Below are positions 12,930 to 25,200 of a stretch of DNA of 64,000 nt, piece by piece (position 1 is the stretch's first letter; each line of letters opens with the position of its first letter). Below the pieces are notes generated by a model. That model was not told where the DNA came from, did no database searches, and worked only from the letters and a program-made list of their open reading frames with translations. The position numbers were made by a program, and so were the translations under genes. This stretch comes from Embiotoca jacksoni (Eukaryota; Chordata; Actinopteri; Embiotocidae), in assembly GCA_022577435.1 (NCBI GenBank), contig JAKOON010000009.1, positions 12,419,911-12,483,910 on the forward strand, read 5' to 3'.

Positions 12930-13620
12930 TGAGACAACTCCATGGAAATTTAAGTCGGTTGTTTGGTAACAGCTGTTGGATGGACTACTGTCAAAATTTC
13001 GTACTGACAATTGTGGTCCTCAGATGATGAATTCTTGCGATGATGACGATCCACTACATTTTTCTCGAGCACCACATTGAGGTTTACATTTGTGGTTGTA
13101 GGTGAAAAGTCTCAACAACTACTGGACGAATTGGCATGGAATCGAATGATCACGGTCATCATCCCAACGGGATGAATTTTCATAACTTTCCCTAACAGAA
13201 AAAAAACACATGAATTTCACATGTGGAAAAACTCATGCGAGTTAGGGTTAGGGTTATGTGTCTCATGAGGTAAACTTGGGAAATGTGTTTTTTCTGTAAG
13301 GGTTCCTATCTTGTAACTTTTCTTATGACACCATCATTAAGTCAAAATTTGAATCTGTCCAAACATTTTGTTTATGTCCGAATGCTTGAAAAAACTAGGG
13401 GCATTCTCGTTAGTGTCACTTGTACTCATGCTAAGAATAATTAGCAAATGATGGCATGCTAATTTAAGGTGGCCAACACGCTAAACATTATACATGCTAA
13501 ATATTAACATATCATGCTGACAATGTTGCTCAAAGATCTAGTGACATGATCTTGCGTACTAACGTGTGTTAGTCTATTAGAGCATATGAACCACCCAGGC
13601 TGTAAATGTAACATCATCTA
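12930..13620 (+). repeat. Old dispersed teleost repeat, split by a MITE
   Basis: Carries the recurrent fish phrases TCTCAACAACTACTGGACGA, GGGATGAATTTTCATAACTTT, GTCAAAATTTGAATCTGTCC, AATTAGCAAATGATGGCATG and CACGCTAAACATTATACATG. A second copy lies at 54655-55025. The MITE at 13190-13302 interrupts it, so this repeat is older. Confidence 0.65.
13190..13302. mobile_element. 113-bp palindromic MITE nested in an older repeat
   Basis: The left end CCCTAACAGAAAAAAAACAC is the inverse of the right end GTGTTTTTTCTGTAAGGG, about 20 bp each side with few mismatches. The centre contains GTTAGGGTTAGGGTTA. Flanking sequence continues the older repeat on both sides. TTCC occurs at both borders and could be a 4-bp duplication, but this is uncertain. 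Confidence 0.7.
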
Positions 13621-14190
13621 AATTTTGCAAGGCCCTTATTAAATTGGCCGCGAGACAGCAGCAAACACCGCTTTCTGTGGAAAAGGAAAATAGTAGGTGA
13701 CCAAAAAAATAAAATATATATATATAACAGTTGGTGCAAATATTAAAAAGTTACAGTATATGGGAGAGGAGCAGGGAATAAAAAGAAATATTAAAGAGGA
13801 GTGTAGAGGCCACTTTGCATCTGCGTATTTGATATACCCTGAGGCTGTCAGTTTAGCCTCAAAATATGGGTGACGGCACTGTTGGTTGCCGCTTGGTGTG
13901 AACAGAGTGCAACACAGTGATGCACATGGAGCGGGGGGAAGCAATAACTTTTTTGAGCAAGTATTCGGAGTTACATCGCATGGTCAACATTCAACGCCTG
14001 TGTTATACACATTTTTGGGACCACTGGTACATGCACATTTGCGTTTTCACCGTGGACTTGACTCTGGAAATTGACAACAGAGACCACTTTTTGCTCACAC
14101 CACTTAAAACAATGAAATATATATTGTGTATTTCTGCAAACACATAGCTGCTGTGGCCATTAGTTAGTCTGGATATTTGGCGAGCATGTG

Positions 14191-14376
14191 TACACACACA
14201 CACACACACACACACACTGGTCCTCTACCAGGATTCAGCCAGCCAATGATGACTGGAGCTGCAGAGTTTATCATCTGTCACCGTTTTAAGGTCAGACAAA
14301 AACTAAGATTATAAAAAACACAAAAGACAAATACCAGCAGACAGGGTCACCCCTCAACAGCAGGACAGCCCTGACA

Positions 14377-14460
<84 letters not shown>

Positions 14461-14484
14461 TGTGTGCGTGCGTGTGTGTGTGTG
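14191..14484 (+). repeat. Opposed (CA)n and (TG)n tracts
   Basis: (CA)n at 14191-14218 and a long (TG)n at 14379-14484, separated by 160 bp of unique sequence, ending about 470 bp before the first rims3 coding exon. Confidence 0.92.
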
Positions 14485-14953
14485 GGGACGCAGGTATATC
14501 TTACCTCACTTGAACAGTCTGCTGCCATCTGCACTGTCCTCGCCTGCTGACCTTTGTGTTCTTTATTTTCTCAGATTACAAAACTATTAAAAAAAACCCA
14601 AAACAAAACAACAAAAAAAAAAACTTTTTACTTTTTCACTTGTCTTTTATACTTTCGGAAGTCATTTCTGCTGCCTCTGCAATAAGTGTAGGATTTGATT
14701 GAAAACCAAACTGTTGTCGAAATTTAAACTAGGCATCCTTCAGCCCCGGGGAGCTGCTGCAGCTGTAAGACAAGCTATTTCACTGTATTCTATCTGACAC
14801 ACAGCACATCAAGATGTTCTTTTATTTGACCTGTTCTGCCCCACCTTCAACCTGCTGTCTGTATTTCCGCCTTGACCTTATTTGCTTTCTCTCGTCCTCT
14901 CCCGTCTTTCTTTCCCAAGCCCTGCTCCAACTTTCCGCCCATTGGCCCTCCAG

Positions 14954-15230
14954 TCCAGCGGGACCATGATGCTCAGCAGCTCCGTGGAGGTGCCCAGCCC
15001 GGGCGGCATGAGTGTCCTTAGCGGGCTGAGCGCGGCGGCCCGGAACGTGGTGCGCTCCTCCAGCATCTCGGGGGCCATGTACAGCCTGGAGAAAAGTCCC
15101 GGCAGCAGCGGCCCGGACTCTTCGTCGTTGGCTGGAAACAAGAAGCGGCGCTCCAGTTTGGGTGCCAAGATGGTGGCCATTGTGGGGTTGTCGCAATGGA
15201 GCAAGAGCACACAGCAGCTCAACCATCAGG
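14954..15230 (+). CDS. rims3: rims3 coding exon 1
   Basis: Acceptor GGCCCTCCAG precedes 14954; ATG at 14966; donor GTCAGT at 15231. It encodes residues 1-88 plus the first base of codon 89. The C-terminal half, SSLGAKMVAIVGLSQWSKST, is the conserved RIM segment, and RRSS is a possible basophilic-kinase site. The N-terminal half is Ser/Gly/Pro-rich and likely disordered. GC content is clearly higher than in the flanking introns. Confidence 0.9.
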
Positions 15231-17649
15231 GTCAGTTTGCAGTCTGAACTACTTCTACTGAATGCTAGCGCCTCAGAATAAGTTTCTCTCTTCTGTCTAT
15301 CCTTTTTTGCCATTTCATTGTGGTAAATGCAACTTTATGCTCCCTGTGCAACTCTCTTTTTTACTTTTGCCCTTACTTCCCTTCTTCTCACCCTCCTTGT
15401 CCTTCCATTATTTTTCTCTTCAGTCGTTCTGCCCTTGGTCTCTCTCATTTTTGGTTTATTTAATCAGTATAAAGTTTGAAGTTACCAGTGTATGTTTAAA
15501 TTTGGGTTTGGATTTCAAACTGCAAGCCGTCTTCAGTCCCAAATATCGACAGAATTTTTAATAAGTAAGAAATATATAAACCATCACCCTCCCAGCTTGA
15601 CGTTAACATTACATACTGTAATATTCAGTACCGTCCTGCAGTTGTTAAAATGATACCGGTGTAACGGAACAATGGTTATTTTAGTGTCTGCACAATAACA
15701 TAAGTATAATCCACTCCAAACGGTATTTGGTGGTGCACTGCCTTAATTGACATACCTTTAATATCTTATTCAACAAGCTCTAAGTGGTTTCATCTTTTGT
15801 TGTATTATCAAGCACTGTTGCGAGCATCATTGTGCGTAGAACTCTGAAGTGGGTGCGCAGCAGTAGCAGCAAGCTTGCATGGTGGCTGTATAGCTGTGAT
15901 AGTGGCTCTATGTTGTAATATGTCTCCCGTGGCGTCTAATTACAGAGCCTGTGCAGCTGCAACAAAAGTGTTTCTCAGTTTGTGCCTCGGTAGCGAACAC
16001 AAACCCACTCATTCCTGGTGGAAGACAGGAAAAACATGTCACGCACTGAGACTTGGTAAAGGCTGAGCGGCAGGACGAGGAGAGGCAGGCGATGCGACTC
16101 ATTCCAATGCAGTTAGATATTTTCTTCACTGTCGTGTCTGTCAATAGAAAACACGTTGTTCGTCTCCTCAGATCCTCTTAGCACATTCTGTTTCTCCTTC
16201 CAGTACATTGAACTGGTACCGTTACAGAATAGTGCGTGTCCATGTCTGCATGTGTCCTCCTGCTTGCCTGCTCACTTTCTGCTGGTACAGTGTGTGCATC
16301 TAATGCACTGTTTAGTCGTAATACACGATTGGATTCTGCATTGTGTAGCAAGCTGGGTATCAATTAAACATTTTTAATTCCTATACCATATCTTTCTGTA
16401 CCACTGCTTGAATTAGTAGTAATTTTTTTCTGAAAGTATTTTTTAAGCAAAAATGTTAAAAGTACTTGTAGCTTCTCAATTTTGAATATTTGCTGTTTTT
16501 ATATTTTTTTTAGTGTGAACTTTTGGACAGTTAGTCAGACAAAACAGGCAATTTGAAGATTTCATCATGGCCTCAGGGAACTTTTGATGGATAAAAATTT
16601 TAAACCAGTGGTTCTCAACAGGTGGATGGCAACCAAAAAGTCGGTCACAGATGTGCGCATGAAAAAGAAATAAAAAGTTGAGGGAAAAAAATGTCATCTA
16701 ATGAATTTCTTCAGTAATGACCAAGTGGGCTCTCATTTGAGCATTTGTAAACAGAGTTAGGATTAGATAAGACTTTTAATTACATACAGTATTTCTTAAT
16801 TGTTTGAAAATCAAATACTGCTTTCAGTGAAATCATTTTAATGGCTCAAAAATGACAAATGTGGATTCCAAATTCATGACTCAGGAAAAATGTGGGTCCT
16901 GAGGCGAGACCAGTTGAGAACCACTTTAAAAAAAATTATTAATCAAATGAATTGAGAAAATTATTGTTAAGCAAGCTTCATCAAAATGAAACTAATTGTT
17001 AGTTGCAGTTCAAGACTTACCTCCTTCAGATGAGTAAAAACAGCAATAAAATCAAATCTAGATGATGAATCCCTATCATATTACAAAACAAATTAGCATA
17101 GGGAGATAACATAACGAATATGAATATATTGCATAATCAATAAAATCACAAAGTCAAACATGAAGGTAATATCATCATTCTAAATAGGATACAATGAATT
17201 TCCCATAAACTATAATTTTACCTTATTTTTATTTTAAGAAACACATTTTGTTCAATGTTTAGAAACTATATGGCGGGATTTCATACTTAGTCAGCGAAGG
17301 TAGCTCTTTCCTCCTTTCAATTAAATATACATACATCATTTCAATCCCTTTGGTACACTTCTGCAATGACCAGGCAGGTTAGCTTTTGTCTCTTAAATGT
17401 CTGCAGTGACAGTTTACTTCATACACGTTGTGGTACCATCTCTGAAACAGTCATTGTAAAAGCAGACGTGTTGCATACAGAGGAACACACAATTATTCAT
17501 ACATGCATTCACCTAAATAAATGTGTTATTATCCTGTATCATTACCTGTTTTTGGAAGCTATCAGCTTCAGATGGCTGTTGTGCCTGTACTCAATACAGA
17601 CACACACACACACACACACACGCACGCACGCACACACACACACGCACGC

Positions 17650-17724
<75 letters not shown>

Positions 17725-20700
17725 GAGTTTGCTGCACTCAGGCACAGCTGACACTTGTCTGACGCAGGGAGAGCTGTCGATATTTTCACCACAGGGGCTT
17801 TCGTGTCTCTGTGTTTGTGGTGATGAGGAGAGCACAACGAAGGGGAAAGTGTAGATGAGAAGGATAGGAGGGGCTGAGGATGTGGAGAAGAGGAAGGGGA
17901 GACGAGGGGTGTGTCTAAATTTAGATGTTCTCAGCTGCCAGAAGAACACGTCGCGCCGGGAACAAAATGACAGTATCATGCACGGCTCCCTCTTCTTCCA
18001 TCCGAAGCACATCTCACCGTGTTCAAAGGAGTCTTCTCCCAGTGCTGGCAACAGGTTCTTAGATGAATTTCCACAGTTTACCTCTGATGAGTCCAACTTC
18101 AGTACGAGATAGAAATAAAATAATCTGTAATCAGCTGATTGACCCAATTCGATAAAGCAGAGTGGCTGATGCGTTACATCTTCTTAACAACAAACCTTTA
18201 GCAGCTGAACTGAAAAACAATCTTGTGTAATACAGTTTGTCAAGGCAGGTGGGTCACACTTAGTGGGTAAATTGGTTACATTTGCTGACAGAAGCATGCA
18301 GAGGGACATCATTTGTGGACACAGTGGTCATTGAAAGCAGCATCCGTGCCGTATAGATTTTAAATTTGGGAAAAAAAGGGAGCACTTATGTTGGATTGCG
18401 GCTCATTATTGGCAGAAACCCTGAGTATCGTAAACAGTCTGATCAGTCCATCTGTGCGCTAAATATCCACAGGTACACTCAGACAGTCAACGGTCCAATC
18501 GATTTAATTGTAAATTGAATCACTGTCCTGGTCATTTACGTAAAATTAATTCAAAGATGTTATGTCACCGCACTACTGCTAGGAAGAAGCTTATTTCTTA
18601 TAACGTTACTCGATTGAGACTGGAAACCCGTCGATGGAGAAAAACAAGGTTGTTTACTCAATGACCCAGTGAGGCAACAATGGGTTACCCCGATCTGTTC
18701 CTACCTTGTAATTTACACAAGCTGGATGGCAAAATTAGGTGCATATAATGGACACATAAAGATATACATGACCCACACAGAATAAGAGACTGAGAGACAA
18801 ACAGAGCGGCAGGTAAACATTCCTTCCCGCTTGGTCGGGTTCGATTAGGGTTCCTTCTCTTCCTTCCTGGCAGTCATTGATGACCTTGTCTGGTCAGCTG
18901 TCGGTGCTCCATGTTCCCAGTGACACATGCATTGCTTGGCCGACTGGGTGCGCCGGTCAGGCTGCCGGTCCTCTCCTCTGCTCGGTTGACCAGATGATAA
19001 CAAAGAAGCCACAGGTTGATGTGGTTCAGAGAGAAGATGGAAGTGGACATGAAGGAAATTGGGACTTTGGAGGCAGGAACAGGAAAAAGAAATGGAAATA
19101 ATGTTCCACAACAAGCGACAAACTGACCATATCTTCATTTATTGATTGATACCTGATATTTCTGACTGACTTGCTGTTGCATTATGCGGTGTAAGTGAAC
19201 CTTGAGGGAGAAACACAGACCTAAAGCATTCCACAAAATCTATTCAACACAAGACACTCACTGTTTTGGATGTATTTTGCTCTTTTTATGTCTTGCTAGA
19301 TTAGATCATAAGCAGCCTTTATCTCGTAACTACAAATCAGTTTCTATTGGAGGGTTTTTCTTTTCTAAATAATACAATTTACAGGTAAGGAATAAACAGA
19401 AGGAAAATAATAGTGAAGTTGACTTAGCACTGAGGCAACTGATAAAGTGATCGGAGACGGTGAGGGAATATCTCAGCGACTCACCATTAAAGCGCGATTA
19501 GAAGGTAATGTGGTTATGGTGTTGTTATTGTGTCAGAGTTTCTGCAGGGTATGTTCTGGCCGCGCTCCATTTTGTAAATTGGATGCAGTCAATTTACAAC
19601 TCTCAGCAGAATATCTCAAGGTAAGGTCTTAAACAAGCAAGTAGTGTTTTTGTGGAGATGTCCAAGAATTGCACGTTATTTTCAAAATAACTCAATTTCT
19701 ACAATCAACTCTAAAATGTAAAGAAGGACAGTGTTCCCTCTCCTGAAAAATAGAGGTGTTAAAACTCTTTGTAAGAAAGGTTTACTGTTTCTGTTTAAAA
19801 AGCTGCTGTTGTGACTTCGTGGATATGAAGACATTCCTCATCAGAGGTTCTTAGTCAACTTTGCATTTTTGGCAACTTAGGCTTGATTACTGTCCAGTGA
19901 TCTGACCTTTTGCAGTGGTCATCATCAGGAGTACAAAAGAATATCTGTAAAGAACCCATGTAACCCTCCTTTTTCCCCTGCCAGACATAAATCTCCCTCC
20001 ATTGTTCCCTGTCCTTGGTAACGTCATGTTGGCCCACGTTGGGATAATCTTGGCAAACTCATCCGTCATGATTCTACACAAGGCCATTTTAGCCCTCAGG
20101 GTGTTCTTTTGCATGATGTAGTCCGTGTCAGCGGAACCTTTTGGATGTGTTGTGCTCCCAGCCATCACAGTTGCCTCTGCTCATTCTTTCACCTATTATT
20201 TCCCATTCAAGCTATGATCTTTACTCTTTCTGTAACTGGAGTGACTACAGCACATATGTGGTCGTTTTCATGGTTTTGGTTCCCAAGAACCATCACATTC
20301 ACATTCACCGTTCACATCTTTTGGCTTCCAGCAGGCTTTCACCACAGGTCATGCAATCATTTGAGACTCGGGTGTTGGCAGCTCTTTGTAATTGTGGAAT
20401 TAGACACATAATTTTGGGGCGGCGTTGTTAGTGCCGTACACACACCCATGATCTGGAGATATACTTACTCTTCAACCTTGCATAGACAACCAGCTGTGTT
20501 GTGAACAAAGTTGTTCACATGCTTGCATATAAACTTTGTGTGTTCCCAAAGGATTCCACCAGAGGGCACACCAGGGATCTAAGGATACAACTTCCAGGTT
20601 TGCTGGATGTAAACAATAGACATGATAATGCTATTTGGTTAATTCTAAGATCACAACAGAAAAAGTGACAGTGACGCCATTGTAGGCCCCTAAATCAAGC

Positions 20701-21836
20701 ACATGCTGACAATGGCCACGGCAGCTGTTCTGACAACCATATTTGTCACCTTGTACAGATGTGTATCTGTTAACTTGTCTCCAAAACTTTGTTGATGCTG
20801 CATTTGTGCCTACTGACTCTGTCACATTCCCGACACATTCATGTGTGTATTGTATCTGATGAACATGTTAATTTCTGAGGACGTGCACAACCACGCTCCA
20901 ATCCGACGCACGATATAGCAGGCGGCCAACCTTAACCTAGGTTTGGTGTCTTTTGTCAGTCCCATCACCTGAGACAATTATAGTTGGGTGAAACATGCTG
21001 GGAGCTAAACTTTCTTGCGACATTGAGCTCAAGGTCTTTGTGACACACAAGAATCTCCACAATAACAAGATGACAGTATTAGGAGAGTGAAAACAAACTA
21101 TCTTTGTACCAAACTGGTTTTAGTGAAGAATGAAAATAGAATAGAGAACCTGTCTTTTCTGATTCAAACAATATTCTGTGACTATCATTCAGCCACAAGC
21201 TCACAGTTAAACCTCTTTACACATACAAACTGATTTTATGTGTCTAAAGTATGACATTGACCTTTCCAGACAACAGCTGAGACCCTGGTGTTAATAGATG
21301 CAATTTAATTGTGCCCTCTGGTGTTTCCACACAAAAACTTTCGGGAGTCATAAACTCATTGAATTTATTCAATTATAATCATCTGTTTCATTGCTCAAAA
21401 TGCATAGTTTCACATTCAGCTGATTCGTCTCAGCACTTATCTACTAAAGATAACTATGTGAATAAAGGTGTCAAAGTTAGATTGATTGCAGCATCAAAGA
21501 GTAGCAATATAAACACAGTACTGATAAAATACAAGTTGTGTAGAGAATAAGGTTATGTAAGTTCCTTTGTGCTGTGTCAAAGCACAACACAGTCTGTGGG
21601 TGGTCTTGTTGTATAAGTTGGGCTTCCTTATACAGTATATCTCTGGTACAGGCTATTCTTCTGCCATTTCAGTTTTCCTCATGGTCTTCCATTCATAGCT
21701 CCGGCTCCCACTGCACCATTGTCTCATTATTCTGGGTTTTGTAACAGGCAAGTGTTGAGGATGGCATTTTGGTTCTGTCTGTGTTCTATTTATTACCTGC
21801 TATTATTAGTATCGGTGAAGAGAAAGCGCGCGCAGA

Positions 21837-21911
<75 letters not shown>

Positions 21912-22184
21912 ACAGGCAAGCAAGCGGTTTCCCAGGTTTAATGGGTGAGTCACTCTTCCGCTGAACAAGGTCTTATCTCCTGAGCAGGTTTATCCATGAC
22001 TGTGAGAGCTGAGCCAGCCGAGCGGCTCACAGTACACGCTCAGTCTACACGGAGGGACGCGAGAAAAAAAGTGCCACTGATGAGATGCAGTGCACCAGGA
22101 GAACTGGATTAAAGGAAACCAGGCATAGATATGTGTGTTTGTGTGTGTTTTTGGTGACGGTCCCAGTGAAAGGTTTAACACCTA

Positions 22185-22224
<40 letters not shown>

Positions 22225-25200
22225 CTTACCCCCTAGCTTATATATGTCTTTGTGTTTGTGCATGCGTATGTTTTTTTTTTTTTCAAACCCACTCAACACC
22301 CATCCTTTTCTCAACCTCACTTTCAATTCCTTTAAATATTCTTCATTCACAATGTCCTTCTGTCTGTTTATTTCTGCCGAGCTGTAGCTACTGCTGGAAG
22401 AACACCAGAGACGCAGAAAAGAAACAGAGACAGGAGGAGGAAAAAATATCTGACGCAGGAAGAGAATACTTGTTAGCTTGCTTATTAAACTGATTCCAAC
22501 TTTGTTCCAGGACCAATAGCAACCACATTTGTGGATGTGCTTTTGTCAGACAAATATTTTGGAGTTGGCTGACTGGAACTAAACCTCCAGGTTGGGAGTG
22601 CAGATATGTGAAGGGGCTCACACCGTTGCCAGTAATGTAAAGTACTTGTCGCTCAGTTTTATTTTGTCTTTCAGGAAAATGACACGGGTGTTTCTGTTTC
22701 AATTGCCTGGCTAAAAACAGTGTCACAAACTACTGTGCAATAAATTTTTTTGATTTGTTTTGCCAAATGCATAAATGAGTAAACACTAAAGATATTTGTT
22801 TCTCTTTGTAGAATAAGTTTACTCCAGCTGTGCAACTGTTACAGTTACAGAAATGGACTCAAAACACCTGCAGAAACTTGTGCCAACAAAATGAACATTG
22901 ATGTGTGACTAGCCTTAGTTGGCCAGTTAGGACAGAGGTGACAGAAATCTGTCATATTCACGACAAGAACATAAAAAGTCAATGGCAAATTTAGGATAAA
23001 TTCCCACACAATTATTGTGGATGAAAAACCGTCAGTCCAAACGGTGTTGTGGTTGTTACTCTCATGAACGTAACAACCACAACAAATTCCCCCCACAATT
23101 TCAGCTTAGTCTGTGGATGAGTGCACATTCAGATATTTATTTGATGTTATTCTGTCCTTAGACTGTCCACCTCGAAAAAAAATGACCCCACAGGTCTGTT
23201 GAGCAAGCAGCTCTTTACGACCCATATTTACATTCTAAAGAACGTATTAAGAATGTCACTGCTGTCTCGAGGATGTGACGCAGTTCAGAAGATATTTTTC
23301 CTTGTTAGGAGGAGGCAGGTTGCTTCGATGGTTTGATACAACAATGGACTCGCCTCTCCTTTCTACCATGTTTAGGGACAGCTTTTTAAAAATGTACTGT
23401 TGCCATGACAATGAAAATGGTGTTACTTTAAGGCTGCAGTAACTTTTATGCACAAGTAATAATTCCCTAAACAAATGGTTTTTTTTATTTTTGTAGTTTG
23501 GTTTTTAATTTTAGAAACACTCCTGTGGGTTCTATTTGAGGTATAGGGAAAAAATATATGGTCGCATGAGTTGGAGAACTTGTTCCAGAATATGATTTAT
23601 CCTTAATAATAACAGGCAGGGCAATGGTCTCTGTTTTTTTTCCTTTACCTATGTTACCCTATAGTTTTCTTGTCACTAGTTATAGGAACAAGTGTTGCTG
23701 TGCTGTCTGTCTCTGACTGTTGACAGCACAGTGTTTAACTAAAACTCAACTTTGATGTTATTTTGATAATAAATTGCTCCCCCACATCGAGACAGCTCTG
23801 CTGGACAGGCTGATGTGATGCAGAGGGGAGATAGGATGGGCGGAAAGTCTTCTTTTTCCTATAGTAATCATATTTCTGTCAGCCTTTACTTTATTACTGA
23901 AGATGTTTTGCATCATGTTTTATAAACTTAATGACATCACTATTCTTTAACGATCCCATTCTTCATGATCGAGTTTTTTTTTTTTTTTCCATATATTTAG
24001 GCGCGTGAAAGTCATCGAGGGTGTTTTAAAAAGAGAAAGAAACCCTGCTATAACACAATGAGAGGCTGCAGATGGTCCACAAGATAAAATAGTCCTCTGC
24101 GCTGTATTACAGTGGACTACAGAGCAAACCTGGCATTTTAGTACTCAGGGTATTTTGAGAGTGACTCACTCATGCCCTACTTCCAGCTCTGTTTCTGAGT
24201 CACAGCTACACTTCAGGAATTTTGGCAGACAAATTTTGGAGAGCTTACAGTGTTCAGATCCTTCAAGGGGAAAACTCACCTCCAAAGTGAAATTCTTACG
24301 TGTCAGGGCAACTCCGAAAAGGCTGAACAAAATGAACAATGGTGGATAAAAAGCGATGAATCGTTGGAATACTAACAATGAAAGTTGTTGAATCTCCGCA
24401 GCATCTGAACTGTGGAAGCACTTGAACTGCCCTCTCATAATAATAGCAACTTCAGTGGGTAACTCCACTTGGTTGCTGTTCATATTCACTATGACTAATC
24501 GAAAAAGTCTCCCAGTGTCTGTTTAACTGCTATTTCAGTTAAGACCGCTGCTTTGTTGGAGGTTCACCCCACCTCCTGCTCCACCACCTCCCTTTTTCTT
24601 TTTAAGCGTATTGAGTCATCGGCTCTCCTGACACATACAAACTGAAACCTTACTCATGTCTCTAAAAGCTTTCTCTTCCCCACCGGTGCTTCTGGAGGCT
24701 ACCGAACACCAGTTAAAGCTGACCGATGATCACTTTCTCTCCTCTTTGTGTCTCTCATCTCTCCACTTACTGTACTCCCTCGCTGCCCTCTTTGTGTTTC
24801 CTTCCAGCTCACTAACATATTCATTTTCCCTCTCCTTTATCTCCCCTCCCCTTCATCTCCATCTCTTCTGCTCTCACTTTCACTCGCAGCGTGTATCACG
24901 TTTTCTCAATCTCGCCCACCAACTTGTCCGTGCTCTATTCTTAGCCAGACGGATTGTGGACCAACTGTGTCTTTCTTTGTGACTGTATGTCTGCTGTTAT
25001 GTTTGTGTGTGTGTAGAACTGCATCTAAAACACTGCAACTAAGCCAGATACTAGATTTAAAGCACTGTGCCTGCAATCTAATGCAACCGTGGTAATCAAA
25101 GGGACAGCTTTCATTTTTCAAATATACTTATTCATTTTCTCACTGAGAATCAGATGAGAGAAAGATCAATGTCAATGAAGAATCAATACCAGTGTTGAAT

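Larger units (their letters stand above)
5382..14953 (+). other. rims3: Long intron before the first rims3 coding exon
   Basis: No coding exon is supported. Mapped contents are microsatellites (7828, 14191, 14379), dispersed teleost repeats (9358, 10349, 10780, 12930), a Harbinger-like element (11340-12200) and a small MITE (13190-13302). The stretches 5382-7827, 7967-9357 and 14485-14940 show no repeat I can name. Confidence 0.5.

Noticed and set aside
13253..13268. GTTAGGGTTAGGGTTA as a telomere or chromosome end
   Set aside because: Only about 2.5 units inside a small MITE, with unique genic sequence on both sides.
17366..18147. Open frames of up to 201 codons around 17.4-18.1 kb
   Set aside because: Their length comes from the CA microsatellite, read as His-Thr or Cys-Val repeats. 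The same applies to frames at 7584, 14292, 32352, 49037, 55065 and 57506.
19887..20168. 93-codon minus-strand frame with a protein-like composition
   Set aside because: No recognised family, no flanking splice signals that extend it, and it is antisense inside rims3 intron 1. It could be a fragment of an unnamed repeat.
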